DNA from: an alpha proteobacterium AAP38
GTDB taxonomy: Bacteria; Pseudomonadota; Alphaproteobacteria; Azospirillales; Azospirillaceae
Reading direction: 5' to 3'
DNA: 64,000 nt
Assembly: GCA_001296005.1 (NCBI GenBank)
Contig: LJHR01000035.1
Coordinates: forward strand, 62,001-126,000
Shown: one piece after another, positions 43,461 to 51,837 of the stretch
Position numbering within the stretch: position 1 is the stretch's first letter
Layout: every line of letters starts with the position of its first letter
Translations under genes and position numbers: made by a program
Notes under the pieces: model-generated
The model's input: the letters and a program-made list of their open reading frames with translations, nothing else
What the model was told of the DNA's origin: nothing
Database searches by the model: none

Positions 43461-44594
43461 ATGACCATCATCCTGTCCCGTCGCGCCCTGCTCTCCTCCC
43501 TGGCCGCCTTGCCACTGGCCGGTTGTGTCGCGCGGGTAGCCGGCAGGCCGGGCGTGACGGAACAGGTGTTTGGGCAGATGCCGGACGGGTCGCCGGTGAC
43601 GCTCTACACGCTGTCCAATGGCACCGGCGCCAGTTTACGGGTAATGACCTATGGTGCCGCTGTCACCAACCTGATCATGCCCGACAAGGCGGGGAATTTC
43701 GCCGATATCGTCCTGGGCCTGGATGATTTCGAAAGCTACCGTACCAAGTCCCGCAATTTCGGCACCCTGGTTGGCCGCTATGCCGGGCGCATCGGCAATG
43801 GCCGCTTTCCGCTGGATGGGCGTGAGGTGGTGCTGGACACGGGCGGGTCCAAACATTCCTCCCATGGCGGGCCGGTGGGCTTTGCCAAACGCAACTGGCA
43901 GGGTCAGATCCTGACCGGTGCCGCCGTGCGCATGACCCTGCTGTCCGCCGATGGGGATCAGGGGTTTCCCGGCGAACTGGGCATCAGCGTCACCTACAGC
44001 CTGACCCCGGATAACCGCTTCTGCCTGGAGATCGAGGCGCTGACCACACGGCCCACGGTTCTGAACCCCACCCATCATGGCTATTTCAACCTGTCAGGCG
44101 TGCCGGGATCGCTAATCCATGACCACCTGCTGACCCTGGAGGCCGATGGTTTCACCGCCTTCGGACCTGACAAGATGGTGACGGGGGAGATCAGGCCCGT
44201 GGCGGGCACGGCACTGGATTTCCGTAGTCCCAAACCCATTGGCCGCGACATTGCCTCGCCTGAAGAACAGATGCGCATCGGTGGTGGCTATGATCACTGC
44301 TTCGTGATCCGTGGCCCCCATGGCGGCAGCATGCGCAAGGCCGCCCGCCTGGACCATCCCGGTAGCGGGCGTACAATGGAACTCTGGACCACCGAACCCG
44401 GCGTGCAGCTTTTCACCGCCAACGGTGTGGACATGGTGGGCCGTGGCGGTGCGGTCTACAAACCCCATTGCGGCGTCTGCCTGGAACCCCAGCATTTCCA
44501 GAACAGCCCCAACCAGCCGGGATTCCCTGGCACGGTCCTGCGACCGGGGCAGCACTTCCGGTCGCTCAGTGAGTATCGGTTCAAGGTGGCCTGA
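43461..44594 (+). CDS. galM: aldose 1-epimerase (galactose mutarotase), lipoprotein
   Basis: A 377-residue enzyme that interconverts alpha and beta anomers of aldoses. The N-terminus MTIILSRRALLSSLAALPLAGC has a lipobox (LAGC), so it is a periplasmic lipoprotein. Family blocks: NFGTLVGRYAGRIGNGRF, HSSHGGPVGFAKRNW (substrate loop), PTHHGYFNLSG with the catalytic His, YDHCFVI, and a C-terminal CLEPQHFQNSPNQPGFPG with the catalytic Glu. The longer frame from 43437 would spoil the signal. Together with the receptor it completes a sugar-uptake set. Confidence 0.92.
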   Translation: MTIILSRRALLSSLAALPLAGCVARVAGRPGVTEQVFGQMPDGSPVTLYTLSNGTGASLRVMTYGAAVTNLIMPDKAGNFADIVLGLDDFESYRTKSRNFGTLVGRYAGRIGNGRFPLDGREVVLDTGGSKHSSHGGPVGFAKRNWQGQILTGAAVRMTLLSADGDQGFPGELGISVTYSLTPDNRFCLEIEALTTRPTVLNPTHHGYFNLSGVPGSLIHDHLLTLEADGFTAFGPDKMVTGEIRPVAGTALDFRSPKPIGRDIASPEEQMRIGGGYDHCFVIRGPHGGSMRKAARLDHPGSGRTMELWTTEPGVQLFTANGVDMVGRGGAVYKPHCGVCLEPQHFQNSPNQPGFPGTVLRPGQHFRSLSEYRFKVA

Positions 44595-44597
44595 GGT

Positions 44598-44616
44598 TGC
44601 GCCCATTTTGGGCGCA
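44598..44616. promoter_or_regulatory. palindrome upstream of higBA
   Basis: TGCGCCCATTTTGGGCGCA: 8-base perfect arms around TTT, 15 bases before the higB start. Likely the HigA operator; it could also end galM transcription, though no T tract follows. Confidence 0.55.
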
Positions 44617-44631
44617 TGATACCATCCAGAC

Positions 44632-44955
44632 ATGAGGATTATCGCCCGCAGCACCTTGCGCGCCTTCGTGGACAATCTGGCCGGTCACAAGGACCAGCCG
44701 GCAGTGAAAGCCGCATTGGATGCATGGTTCGCGGAAGCACAGAAGGCGCGCTGGTCCAACAGTGCGGACATCAAGCGATCCTACGCGACGGCAAGCATCG
44801 TGTCTTCTGACCGGGTGGTCTTCAATATCAAGGGCAACGCGTACCGGCTTGTCGTGGCAGTGGATTACGACAAAGGCATCGTCTGGATCAAATGGCTGGG
44901 AAGCCACCGTGACTATGACCGCATCGACGTGACGGAGATTGGATATGATGGCTGA
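44632..44955 (+). CDS. higB: HigB-family mRNA interferase toxin
   Basis: A 107-residue toxin of the HigB family (type II toxin-antitoxin), which cuts mRNA on the ribosome. Features: MRIIARSTLRAFVDNLAGH start, ALDAWFAEAQKARWSN, then VVFNIKGNAYRLVVAVDYD and the closing VWIKWLGSHRDYDRI, the conserved core with catalytic His and Tyr region. The antitoxin gene overlaps its stop. Reverse order (toxin first) is the normal hig layout. Confidence 0.93.
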   Translation: MRIIARSTLRAFVDNLAGHKDQPAVKAALDAWFAEAQKARWSNSADIKRSYATASIVSSDRVVFNIKGNAYRLVVAVDYDKGIVWIKWLGSHRDYDRIDVTEIGYDG

Positions 44956-45310
44956 GCTGAAGCCCATCCGCACCGAAGCAGATTATGAAGCGGCCCTGGA
45001 ACAGGTCGAACAACTCTGGGGCGCCGCCAACGGCACCACAGAGGGGGACAGGCTGGATATTCTCGCGACGCTGATTGATGCCTATGAGGCGGAGCATTAT
45101 CCGATGGACCCGCCCGACCCGGTGGAGGCCATCAAGTTCCGCATGGAACAGATGGGACTGACGCGCAAAGATCTGGAACCGATGATCGGTACCCGGACAC
45201 GGGTGGCCGAAATCCTGAACCGGCGGCGCAGCCTGTCCATCGGCATGATCAGGCGTCTTCATGAAAGGCTGGGTATTCCCGCAGAAATCCTGATCCGACC
45301 CTTGGCCTGA
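44945..45310 (+). CDS. higA: HigA-family antitoxin, HTH
   Basis: A 121-residue antitoxin. C-terminal XRE-type helix-turn-helix: AIKFRMEQMGLTRKDLEPMI then RTRVAEILNRRRSLSIGMIR. The N-terminal acidic part with EQVEQLWGA and DILATLIDAYEAEHYP is typical of this HigA group. GGAG lies 7 bases before ATG 44945; ATG 44948 is also possible. Overlaps higB by 11 bases and should bind the upstream palindrome to repress both genes. Confidence 0.92.
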   Translation: MMAELKPIRTEADYEAALEQVEQLWGAANGTTEGDRLDILATLIDAYEAEHYPMDPPDPVEAIKFRMEQMGLTRKDLEPMIGTRTRVAEILNRRRSLSIGMIRRLHERLGIPAEILIRPLA

Positions 45311-46927
45311 TCAGGCCGCCACCGCCACCACATCCGCTGCCAGAAACGCCGTCCACAGCGCCGGCAGCGGCTTCAATGCGGCGGCAGCGCGTTTGCGCAA
45401 GGCGTCGGCGGCGGTTGTCTGTTCAATCTTGTCCAGCAATCCCGCGGCGTTCATGTCATCCGCCACCTGCTTCAATGGTGTGCGCAGGGCATCCACGGCG
45501 CGCTGCAACGGGTCCACCCGTTCGGCGGGCCACACGGCACGGCAGAAATCCAGGTCGTAGCGCAGCTTGCGCAGGCGTTTATGCGCCTTGATGGCAGTCG
45601 CGACATCCCCCGGCAGACCGACAGCGCGCAGCGCGTCCAGCCGCAGGCGCAGCATGTCACCGGCGATTTCCGACAAGGTGGTGCCGAACGGGCAGCCATG
45701 GGGCTGCTGCGCCCAGTCACCAGCCTCTAACCAGGCTGCGAATTCCAGTTGCCAGCCCGTCCATTCCGGGGAGGACAGCAGGCGCATAGCCTTGTCCAGC
45801 GCCTTGGCGCGGGCCGCCGATACGGGTCCGACGGCGCCCTTGCGGGCCTCCTGCGGCAGTTCAGTCAGGGCAATGGCCAGCTTCTGCCAGTCGCGCGCCC
45901 TTTCCAGCTTGCGGCCCAGCACCTTCAACTGATCACGCAGCGCGTCACCCTGATCGGTATGGATCAGGTCGGCGAACAGGCCATAGGCGGTGATCAGCCG
46001 CCTTACCGCCGACGCCATTTCGCGAAGGGCCGCCGGATCGCCCATGGCTTCGGTAAAGGCCGGCTGATTGTCCAGAAGATGGGCCAGACCATTGCGACCG
46101 ATATGCCGAAACGCCTCCATCACGGTGGTGATGGGCGTGATGCCCAGGGGCCGCACGGGATGGGCACGGGGCTGCGCCCCCGTCAGCAGGGCCAGACCCA
46201 GATCGGCCTTGCTGCGCGTCGACAGGCGCAGGGGCACGCGGGCATGGATGTCGGCGGCCAACCGGAACAGGTCCGCCACCTCCCCCTGTTTCAGTTCCAG
46301 TTCCACCTCGCTGATCGTGTGACGGGCCGACGGCTGGCCATCCGGAGACATGACCAGGGCCTGCCCCAGATCCAGTGCCAGTTCCACCCGCCCCTCATCA
46401 CCCGCACGCAGCAGCAGGATGGTGCGCTGCACATCGGTGGTGAACAGGGGGGAAAGGCTGTCCAGCGCGTCGGCGGGAATCAGTTCCGACAGGTCCCCCT
46501 GACGCAGCAGGCCGGTATCCAGCCCGTCACCGGCCACATCCCAGCGCCATTCGCGGCGGACGGCAATGCCGGCGCCATCGCCCGCCTCGCCCGACGACAT
46601 GGTCTTCACCGACTGTTCGCGCCTCATCCCCTGCCGGCGCAGGCGCAGGGCCAGACCGCGCTTGGCCAGCGCCAGACCGGGCGTATCAAAATAGGCCGTA
46701 TGCTGACGCGCCGGCTCTGCCTGCATCACCAGCCGTTCGCGGATCAGCGACAGGGCCGCGATGCGGGGCAGATCCGCCGGATCGGCCAGCAGTTTGATTT
46801 CCACCTCCCGCTCCGGGCGGGGAATGCGGGGGGCCTTGGGCTTGGCGTTCAAGGGGGCTCGCGCCTCGGTTCCGTCGGGGAATGATCCCTTCACATACCG
46901 CAGTGCGGCATGGGACGGAAGGGGCAA
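45311..46927 (-). CDS. CYTH and CHAD domain protein (inorganic triphosphatase-like)
   Basis: A protein of up to 538 residues. Residues 40-230 are a CYTH triphosphate tunnel domain, with REVEIKLL holding the ExExK signature and the following LSTRSKADLGL strand; residues about 255-530 are a CHAD helical domain with the His/Lys-rich IKAHKRLRKLRYDLDF. CHAD domains bind polyphosphate, matching the neighbouring sixA, ppk1 and ppx genes. The start is unsure: the first codon is TTG with no ribosome site and there is no early Met. The stop codon directly abuts that of higA, in convergent orientation. Confidence 0.88.
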   Translation of the reverse strand: MPLPSHAALRYVKGSFPDGTEARAPLNAKPKAPRIPRPEREVEIKLLADPADLPRIAALSLIRERLVMQAEPARQHTAYFDTPGLALAKRGLALRLRRQGMRREQSVKTMSSGEAGDGAGIAVRREWRWDVAGDGLDTGLLRQGDLSELIPADALDSLSPLFTTDVQRTILLLRAGDEGRVELALDLGQALVMSPDGQPSARHTISEVELELKQGEVADLFRLAADIHARVPLRLSTRSKADLGLALLTGAQPRAHPVRPLGITPITTVMEAFRHIGRNGLAHLLDNQPAFTEAMGDPAALREMASAVRRLITAYGLFADLIHTDQGDALRDQLKVLGRKLERARDWQKLAIALTELPQEARKGAVGPVSAARAKALDKAMRLLSSPEWTGWQLEFAAWLEAGDWAQQPHGCPFGTTLSEIAGDMLRLRLDALRAVGLPGDVATAIKAHKRLRKLRYDLDFCRAVWPAERVDPLQRAVDALRTPLKQVADDMNAAGLLDKIEQTTAADALRKRAAAALKPLPALWTAFLAADVVAVAA

Positions 46928-46937
46928 TGACCCACGG

Positions 46938-47474
46938 TTACCGTTCTTCCAGATCGCGCGGTCGTATAAAGCCCGACAGGGTGCAGCTTCCCCAGCTCAG
47001 ATCCCGCCAGTTCATCCCGTCCGGAACGGTAATTTCTACAAACGAGCAGGTGGGCAGCTTGGTTGCCAGCGACTGGCGAAGCCCCGCCTCCCCCCGGCCA
47101 CACAGATCACGGGCCAGAAGCTGAAAGTCCGGATTATGGCCGACGAACAGGGCCGCCCCCACCTGTTCTGGCAAGGCCTTCACCCGGTCCAGCAGCAATT
47201 CCTCCCCACACAGATAGATGGACCGGTCGAATGTGGTGGGCGGCAGGTTGGTGCCCCAGGCGGCGGCCACAATCTCCAACGTGGCGCGGGCGCGGGTGGC
47301 GGTGGAGCAGACCACAAGGTCGGGGCGCGGCGGCCCACCCTTGCGCGCGGTCCAATAATTCGCCATCGTCGCGGCGGCGCGATGGCCCCGCGCGCTCAAC
47401 GGCCGGTCATGGTCCGCCAGCCGCGGGTCATCCCAGTCCGATTTGGCGTGCCGCAGCAGATAGAGTGTCTTCAT
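46938..47474 (-). CDS. sixA: SixA-type phosphohistidine phosphatase
   Basis: A 178-residue histidine phosphatase superfamily protein. The RH motif is [13 protein letters not shown] at the N-terminus; the second catalytic His is in FVGHNPDF and a conserved STATRAR block lies between. In E. coli SixA removes phosphate from phosphohistidine of the nitrogen phosphotransferase system. The start at 47474 is divergent from ppk1. Between two polyphosphate genes, so a link to phosphate metabolism is likely. Confidence 0.9.
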   Translation of the reverse strand: MKTLYLLRHAKSDWDDPRLADHDRPLSARGHRAAATMANYWTARKGGPPRPDLVVCSTATRARATLEIVAAAWGTNLPPTTFDRSIYLCGEELLLDRVKALPEQVGAALFVGHNPDFQLLARDLCGRGEAGLRQSLATKLPTCSFVEITVPDGMNWRDLSWGSCTLSGFIRPRDLEER

Positions 47475-47610
47475 GACCACCAATGGCAAGGAAAGCGGAA
47501 CCGGAACAGCAGGGCAGCGTCGCCGCCCGCGCGGGACCCGTGTACCCAAAACCGTCACAGAAGCAACATATACTGCTCCGGCCCCACAGGACCAGAAGGA
47601 CGAGATCGCT

Positions 47611-49824
47611 ATGACCGCCGCCCCTGATACGCTGCCGACCACCACGCAACCCGATACGTTGCTGGCCGACACGCTGGTCGCCAACGCGCTGATCCCGTCC
47701 AAGAGCGGGATCGCGGCCGACAGCCCGGAACGGTTCATCAACCGCGAACTGTCCTGGCTGGCCTTTAATCAGCGTGTTCTGGAAGAGGCGTACAATAATC
47801 AGCATCCGCTGCTGGAACGGCTGCGCTTCCTGTCCATTTCGGCCAGCAACCTGGATGAATTCTATACGGTCCGCGTCGCCGGCCTGAAGGCACAGGTGGC
47901 CGCCAAGGTCACGACTCCGTCCGACGACAACCTGACGCCGGCGCAGCAACTGGCCGCCATCAACTACCGGGTGACGGAGGTGATGCGCGACCAGCAGGTA
48001 TGCTGGCTGATGCTGCGCAAGCTGCTGCGCACCAGCGGTATCGCGGTCGTCGATCCCGATGAATTGACCGCGTCGGAGCATGACTGGCTGGAAGCCCGCT
48101 TCATTGACGAGATTTTCCCCGTCCTGACGCCCATCGCGGTCGATCCGGCCCACCCGTTCCCCTTCCTGCCGTCCAGCGGCTTCGCCCTGGCCTTGCAGCT
48201 GTTCGACCCGCAGAAGGGCGCCAATCTGGACGCGCTGGTCATGCTGCCGACGCAGCTGGAACGGTTCATCCGGCTTCCCGGCAACGAGACACGCTATGTC
48301 CTGCTGGAACAGGTGGTTCTGACCTTCATTTCCCGGCTCTTCCCGCCCTTCGTGCTGAAGGGCAGCGGCGTATTCCGCGTGCTGCGTGACAGCGAAATGG
48401 AGATTGAGGAAGAGGCGGAGGATCTGGTCCGCACCTTCGAATCCGCGCTGAAGCGGCGCAAGCGCGGCAGCGTGATCCGGCTGGCCGTCAATGCCGGCAT
48501 GTCGAAGGAACTGCGCGCCTTCCTGGTCGATGAACTGAACGTCTCCAACGACGATGTGTTCGTGCTGGATGGGTTGATCGGGCTTGCCGATACCAAGCAG
48601 ATCATCGGCGATGATCGCCCGGACCTGCTGTTCCCGCCCTATAATGCCCGCTTCCCGGAACGTATCCGCGATTTCGGCGGCGATTGCTTCGCCGCCATCC
48701 GGCAGAAGGACATCGTCGTCCATCACCCGTTCGAAAGCTTCGACGTGGTGGTGCAGTTCCTGCGTCAGGCCGCCGCCGACCCCAACGTGCTGGCCATCAA
48801 GCAGACGCTCTACCGCACCTCCAAGAACAGCCCCATCGTGGCCGCATTGATCGATGCCGCCGAACAGGGCAAGTCGGTGACGGCGCTGGTGGAGTTGAAG
48901 GCGCGGTTTGATGAAGAGGCCAATATCCGCTGGGCCCGCGACATGGAACGCGCCGGGGTTCAGGTGGTCTATGGCTTCGTGGACCTGAAGACCCACGCCA
49001 AGGTGTCGCTGGTGGTCCGCCGTGAAAGCCAGGGGCTGCGCACCTATGTGCATTTCGGCACGGGCAATTACCACCCGATCACGGCCAAGGTTTACACCGA
49101 CCTGTCCTTCTTCACCTGCGATCTGGCGCTGGGCCATGACGCGGCCCACATGTTTAATTACATGACGGGTTACGCCACGCCCAGGGCGCTGGAAAAGATC
49201 GCCATCGCCCCCATCACCCTGCGTCAGCGTCTGTTCGAACTGATCGATGCCGAAATCGCCCATGCCCATGCCGGTCGCCCGGCACAGATCTGGGTGAAGC
49301 TGAACAGCCTTGTCGATGCCAAGCTGATCGACAAGCTGTATGAGGCATCGCAAAACGGGGTGAAGATCGAACTGGTGATCCGCGGCATCTGCTGCCTGCG
49401 CCCCGGCGTGCCTGGCCTGTCGGAGAATATCCATGTGAAGTCGATTGTGGGCCGGTTCCTGGAACATGGCCGCGTGATCTGCTTCGGCAATGGCCATGGC
49501 CTGCCCTCGCGTCAGGCGAAGATTTACATCTCGTCCGCCGACTGGATGCCCCGCAATCTGGACCGCCGTATCGAAACCCTGGTGCCCATCGAGAATCCGA
49601 CGGTGCATCAGCAGGTGCTGGACCAGATCATGGTCGCCAACCTCAAGGACAATACGCAAAGCTGGGTCCTGCAACCCGACGCGACATACCGCCGCGTGGA
49701 ACCTTGCCTCGAAAGCTTTAACGCTCATACCTACTTCATGACGAACCCCAGCCTTTCGGGTCGGGGCAGTGCCACGACGGAGGCGCGTCTGCCGCCGAAA
49801 CTGGTGTTGAGCAATTTCCCGTAA
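47611..49824 (+). CDS. ppk1: polyphosphate kinase 1
   Basis: A 737-residue polyphosphate kinase that builds polyphosphate from ATP. Family blocks: [20 protein letters not shown] near the N-terminus, RNA-binding-like middle, [13 protein letters not shown] with the autophosphorylated His, [11 protein letters not shown] and the phospholipase-D-like C-domain VSSADW-type [21 protein letters not shown] lies upstream of ATG 47611, giving the usual size; an earlier start at 47473 overlaps sixA. The ppx gene follows 15 bases later. Confidence 0.95.
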   Translation: MTAAPDTLPTTTQPDTLLADTLVANALIPSKSGIAADSPERFINRELSWLAFNQRVLEEAYNNQHPLLERLRFLSISASNLDEFYTVRVAGLKAQVAAKVTTPSDDNLTPAQQLAAINYRVTEVMRDQQVCWLMLRKLLRTSGIAVVDPDELTASEHDWLEARFIDEIFPVLTPIAVDPAHPFPFLPSSGFALALQLFDPQKGANLDALVMLPTQLERFIRLPGNETRYVLLEQVVLTFISRLFPPFVLKGSGVFRVLRDSEMEIEEEAEDLVRTFESALKRRKRGSVIRLAVNAGMSKELRAFLVDELNVSNDDVFVLDGLIGLADTKQIIGDDRPDLLFPPYNARFPERIRDFGGDCFAAIRQKDIVVHHPFESFDVVVQFLRQAAADPNVLAIKQTLYRTSKNSPIVAALIDAAEQGKSVTALVELKARFDEEANIRWARDMERAGVQVVYGFVDLKTHAKVSLVVRRESQGLRTYVHFGTGNYHPITAKVYTDLSFFTCDLALGHDAAHMFNYMTGYATPRALEKIAIAPITLRQRLFELIDAEIAHAHAGRPAQIWVKLNSLVDAKLIDKLYEASQNGVKIELVIRGICCLRPGVPGLSENIHVKSIVGRFLEHGRVICFGNGHGLPSRQAKIYISSADWMPRNLDRRIETLVPIENPTVHQQVLDQIMVANLKDNTQSWVLQPDATYRRVEPCLESFNAHTYFMTNPSLSGRGSATTEARLPPKLVLSNFP

Positions 49825-49839
49825 CCCGGCATTCTCCCG

Positions 49840-51369
49840 ATGTTGTCACTGAAAGCGGATCACCCCAACGTGGATCACGCCCATGCCGACGACCGCCTCG
49901 CGGTCATCGATGTCGGTTCCAATTCGATGCGCTGCGTCGTCTATGAGAAGCTGACACGCTCGCCCGTCGCCCTTTTCAATGAAAAGGTGCTGCCCAGCCT
50001 GGGCAAGACGGTGGAACGGACGGGCAAGCTGAACCCCGACGGGGTGGTGCTGGCGCTGGATAACCTTGTCCGCTTCCGCCGCCTGCTGGAGGGGATGCAG
50101 GTCCGCCGCATCGACGTGCTGGCGACCGCGGCGGTGCGCGATGCCGCCGACGGGGCCGATTTCGTGGCGGAGATCACGCGTCGCACCGGGTTTCATGTCG
50201 ATGTCCTGTCCGGTGAGGAAGAGGCGCGGCTGGCGGCACTGGGCGTGCTGTCCGGTGCCCCCAATGCCGAGGGGCTGGCCGGTGATCTGGGCGGTGGCAG
50301 TCTGGAACTGGTGCTGCTGGAGAAGGGCGAGATCGGGGCGCAGGTGACCACCCCGCTGGGTCCGCTGCGCCTGCTGGAGGCGACAGAGGGCAAGCCCGGT
50401 CCCGCCGCCAAGCTGATCGATCAGCATCTGTCCAAGCTGGACTGGCTGTCGCGTGGCAAGGGCCGGACCTATTACCCGGTCGGCGGCGCTTGGCGCGCGC
50501 TGGCCAAGATGCATCTGGAGCAGGTGAACCATCCCCTGCACATCATCCACCAGTACAGTGTGGATGGTGCCGCCATGGCGGAATTCGCCGGTACCGTGGC
50601 CCGCGCCGGACGCAGCAATCTGGAAAAGATGCAGGGCGTGTCGAAACGTCGCCTGGATACTTTGCCCCTGGCTGCCCTGGTCATGGAACGCGTGCTGAAA
50701 GCGGTGCAGCCATCGCGCGTCACCTTCTCGGCATACGGTCTGCGTGAGGGGCATCTGTACGACCTGCTGGACGCGACGGAAAAGCGGCAGGACCCGCTGA
50801 TCACTGCGTGTGAGGATGTGGCCGAACGGATTGGTCGCTTCGGCCATGCCGAAATCCTCACCGGCTGGACGGCGCCGCTGTTCGTGGGGGAGGACCCGAC
50901 GGCCCGTCGCCTGCGTCAGGCTGCCTGTCTGCTGTCCGATCTGGGTTGGGCCGAACATCCCGACTACCGTGCCGAACATGCCTTCCTGCGTATCTTGCGC
51001 ATGCCGTTTGCGGGCGTGGACCATGCCGAACGTGCCTTCCTGGCCACTGCCATCCATGTCCGCTATGCCGGCACTATGGACAGCCCCATCCTGGCACCGG
51101 CCCGGGGGCTGCTGAAAGAGGGGGCATTGGCCCGCGCCTACATCGTCGGGCTGGCCCTGCGTCTGGCCCATACGCTGACCGGCGGTGCGGCAACCCTGCT
51201 GCAGCGGACATTGCTGCGCCTGGGGGATCAGAAGCTGACCCTGCTGCTGCCCGAAGATGCCGCCATGCTGACCGGCGACAGCGTGCAACGCCGGCTGGAT
51301 GCGCTGGCCAAGGCCCTGAACCGCACCGGTGAGGTCAGCGTACAGTCGGGCCCGAAACTGGCCCGGTGA
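49840..51369 (+). CDS. ppx: exopolyphosphatase (Ppx/GppA)
   Basis: A 509-residue Ppx/GppA phosphatase of the actin/hsp70 ATPase fold. Glycine-rich motifs: VIDVGSNSMRCVVYE (phosphate 1), GDLGGGSLELVLL (phosphate 2), with RRIDVLATAAVRDA and the catalytic Glu in SGEEEARLAALG. It hydrolyses polyphosphate or pppGpp. Co-transcribed with ppk1, giving synthesis and breakdown in one operon. The C-terminal HD-like domain (residues 320-490) is present. Confidence 0.94.
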   Translation: MLSLKADHPNVDHAHADDRLAVIDVGSNSMRCVVYEKLTRSPVALFNEKVLPSLGKTVERTGKLNPDGVVLALDNLVRFRRLLEGMQVRRIDVLATAAVRDAADGADFVAEITRRTGFHVDVLSGEEEARLAALGVLSGAPNAEGLAGDLGGGSLELVLLEKGEIGAQVTTPLGPLRLLEATEGKPGPAAKLIDQHLSKLDWLSRGKGRTYYPVGGAWRALAKMHLEQVNHPLHIIHQYSVDGAAMAEFAGTVARAGRSNLEKMQGVSKRRLDTLPLAALVMERVLKAVQPSRVTFSAYGLREGHLYDLLDATEKRQDPLITACEDVAERIGRFGHAEILTGWTAPLFVGEDPTARRLRQAACLLSDLGWAEHPDYRAEHAFLRILRMPFAGVDHAERAFLATAIHVRYAGTMDSPILAPARGLLKEGALARAYIVGLALRLAHTLTGGAATLLQRTLLRLGDQKLTLLLPEDAAMLTGDSVQRRLDALAKALNRTGEVSVQSGPKLAR

Positions 51370-51450
51370 CAGGACTATTACCTCACGCGTAATCGCCCTG
51401 CCGTCGCCCCGCCCCTACCCTGCGCGTTGAATGACAAGCGGGAGGGGATG

Positions 51451-51837
51451 ATGGTGGAGAAACTGGCAAGGGCCGCGTGGCTGCTGCTGGCCCTGGTACA
51501 TGTGATGCCGGCTACGGTACTTTTCGCGCCCGATCTGTCGATGCGGCTTTATGGCGTGGACCCAATAGGGCCTGCCGGCATCCTGATCATTCACCGGGGA
51601 GCGCTGTTCCTTGCCATCACGGCAGCATCCCTCTGGGCGATAATCGATCCCTCAGCGCGCCGCGTGTGCAGCATGGTCGTGGGGATCAGCATCATCGGCT
51701 TTCTGGGGGTCTATGCCCGCGCCAGCCTGCCGGACGGACCGGCACGAACGATTGCCATGGTCGATGCCGTGGCCCTGCTGCCCCTGATCTTTGTCAGCTA
51801 TCGGGCCTGGGTAAGACCCGGCCTCACCGCTCCATGA
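51451..51837 (+). CDS. small membrane protein, four helices
   Basis: A 128-residue integral membrane protein: helices about 4-22, 42-62, 68-88 and 98-118. GGAGG sits 5 bases before ATG 51451; ATG 51448 and TTG 51427 are alternatives. It overlaps the end of cckA by 14 bases in convergent orientation. Family not recognised. No catalytic motif. Confidence 0.7.
   Translation: MVEKLARAAWLLLALVHVMPATVLFAPDLSMRLYGVDPIGPAGILIIHRGALFLAITAASLWAIIDPSARRVCSMVVGISIIGFLGVYARASLPDGPARTIAMVDAVALLPLIFVSYRAWVRPGLTAP

Noticed and set aside
47428-49728. Long open frame antisense to ppk1
   Set aside because: A GC-rich shadow of ppk1; the sense strand holds all the conserved blocks.
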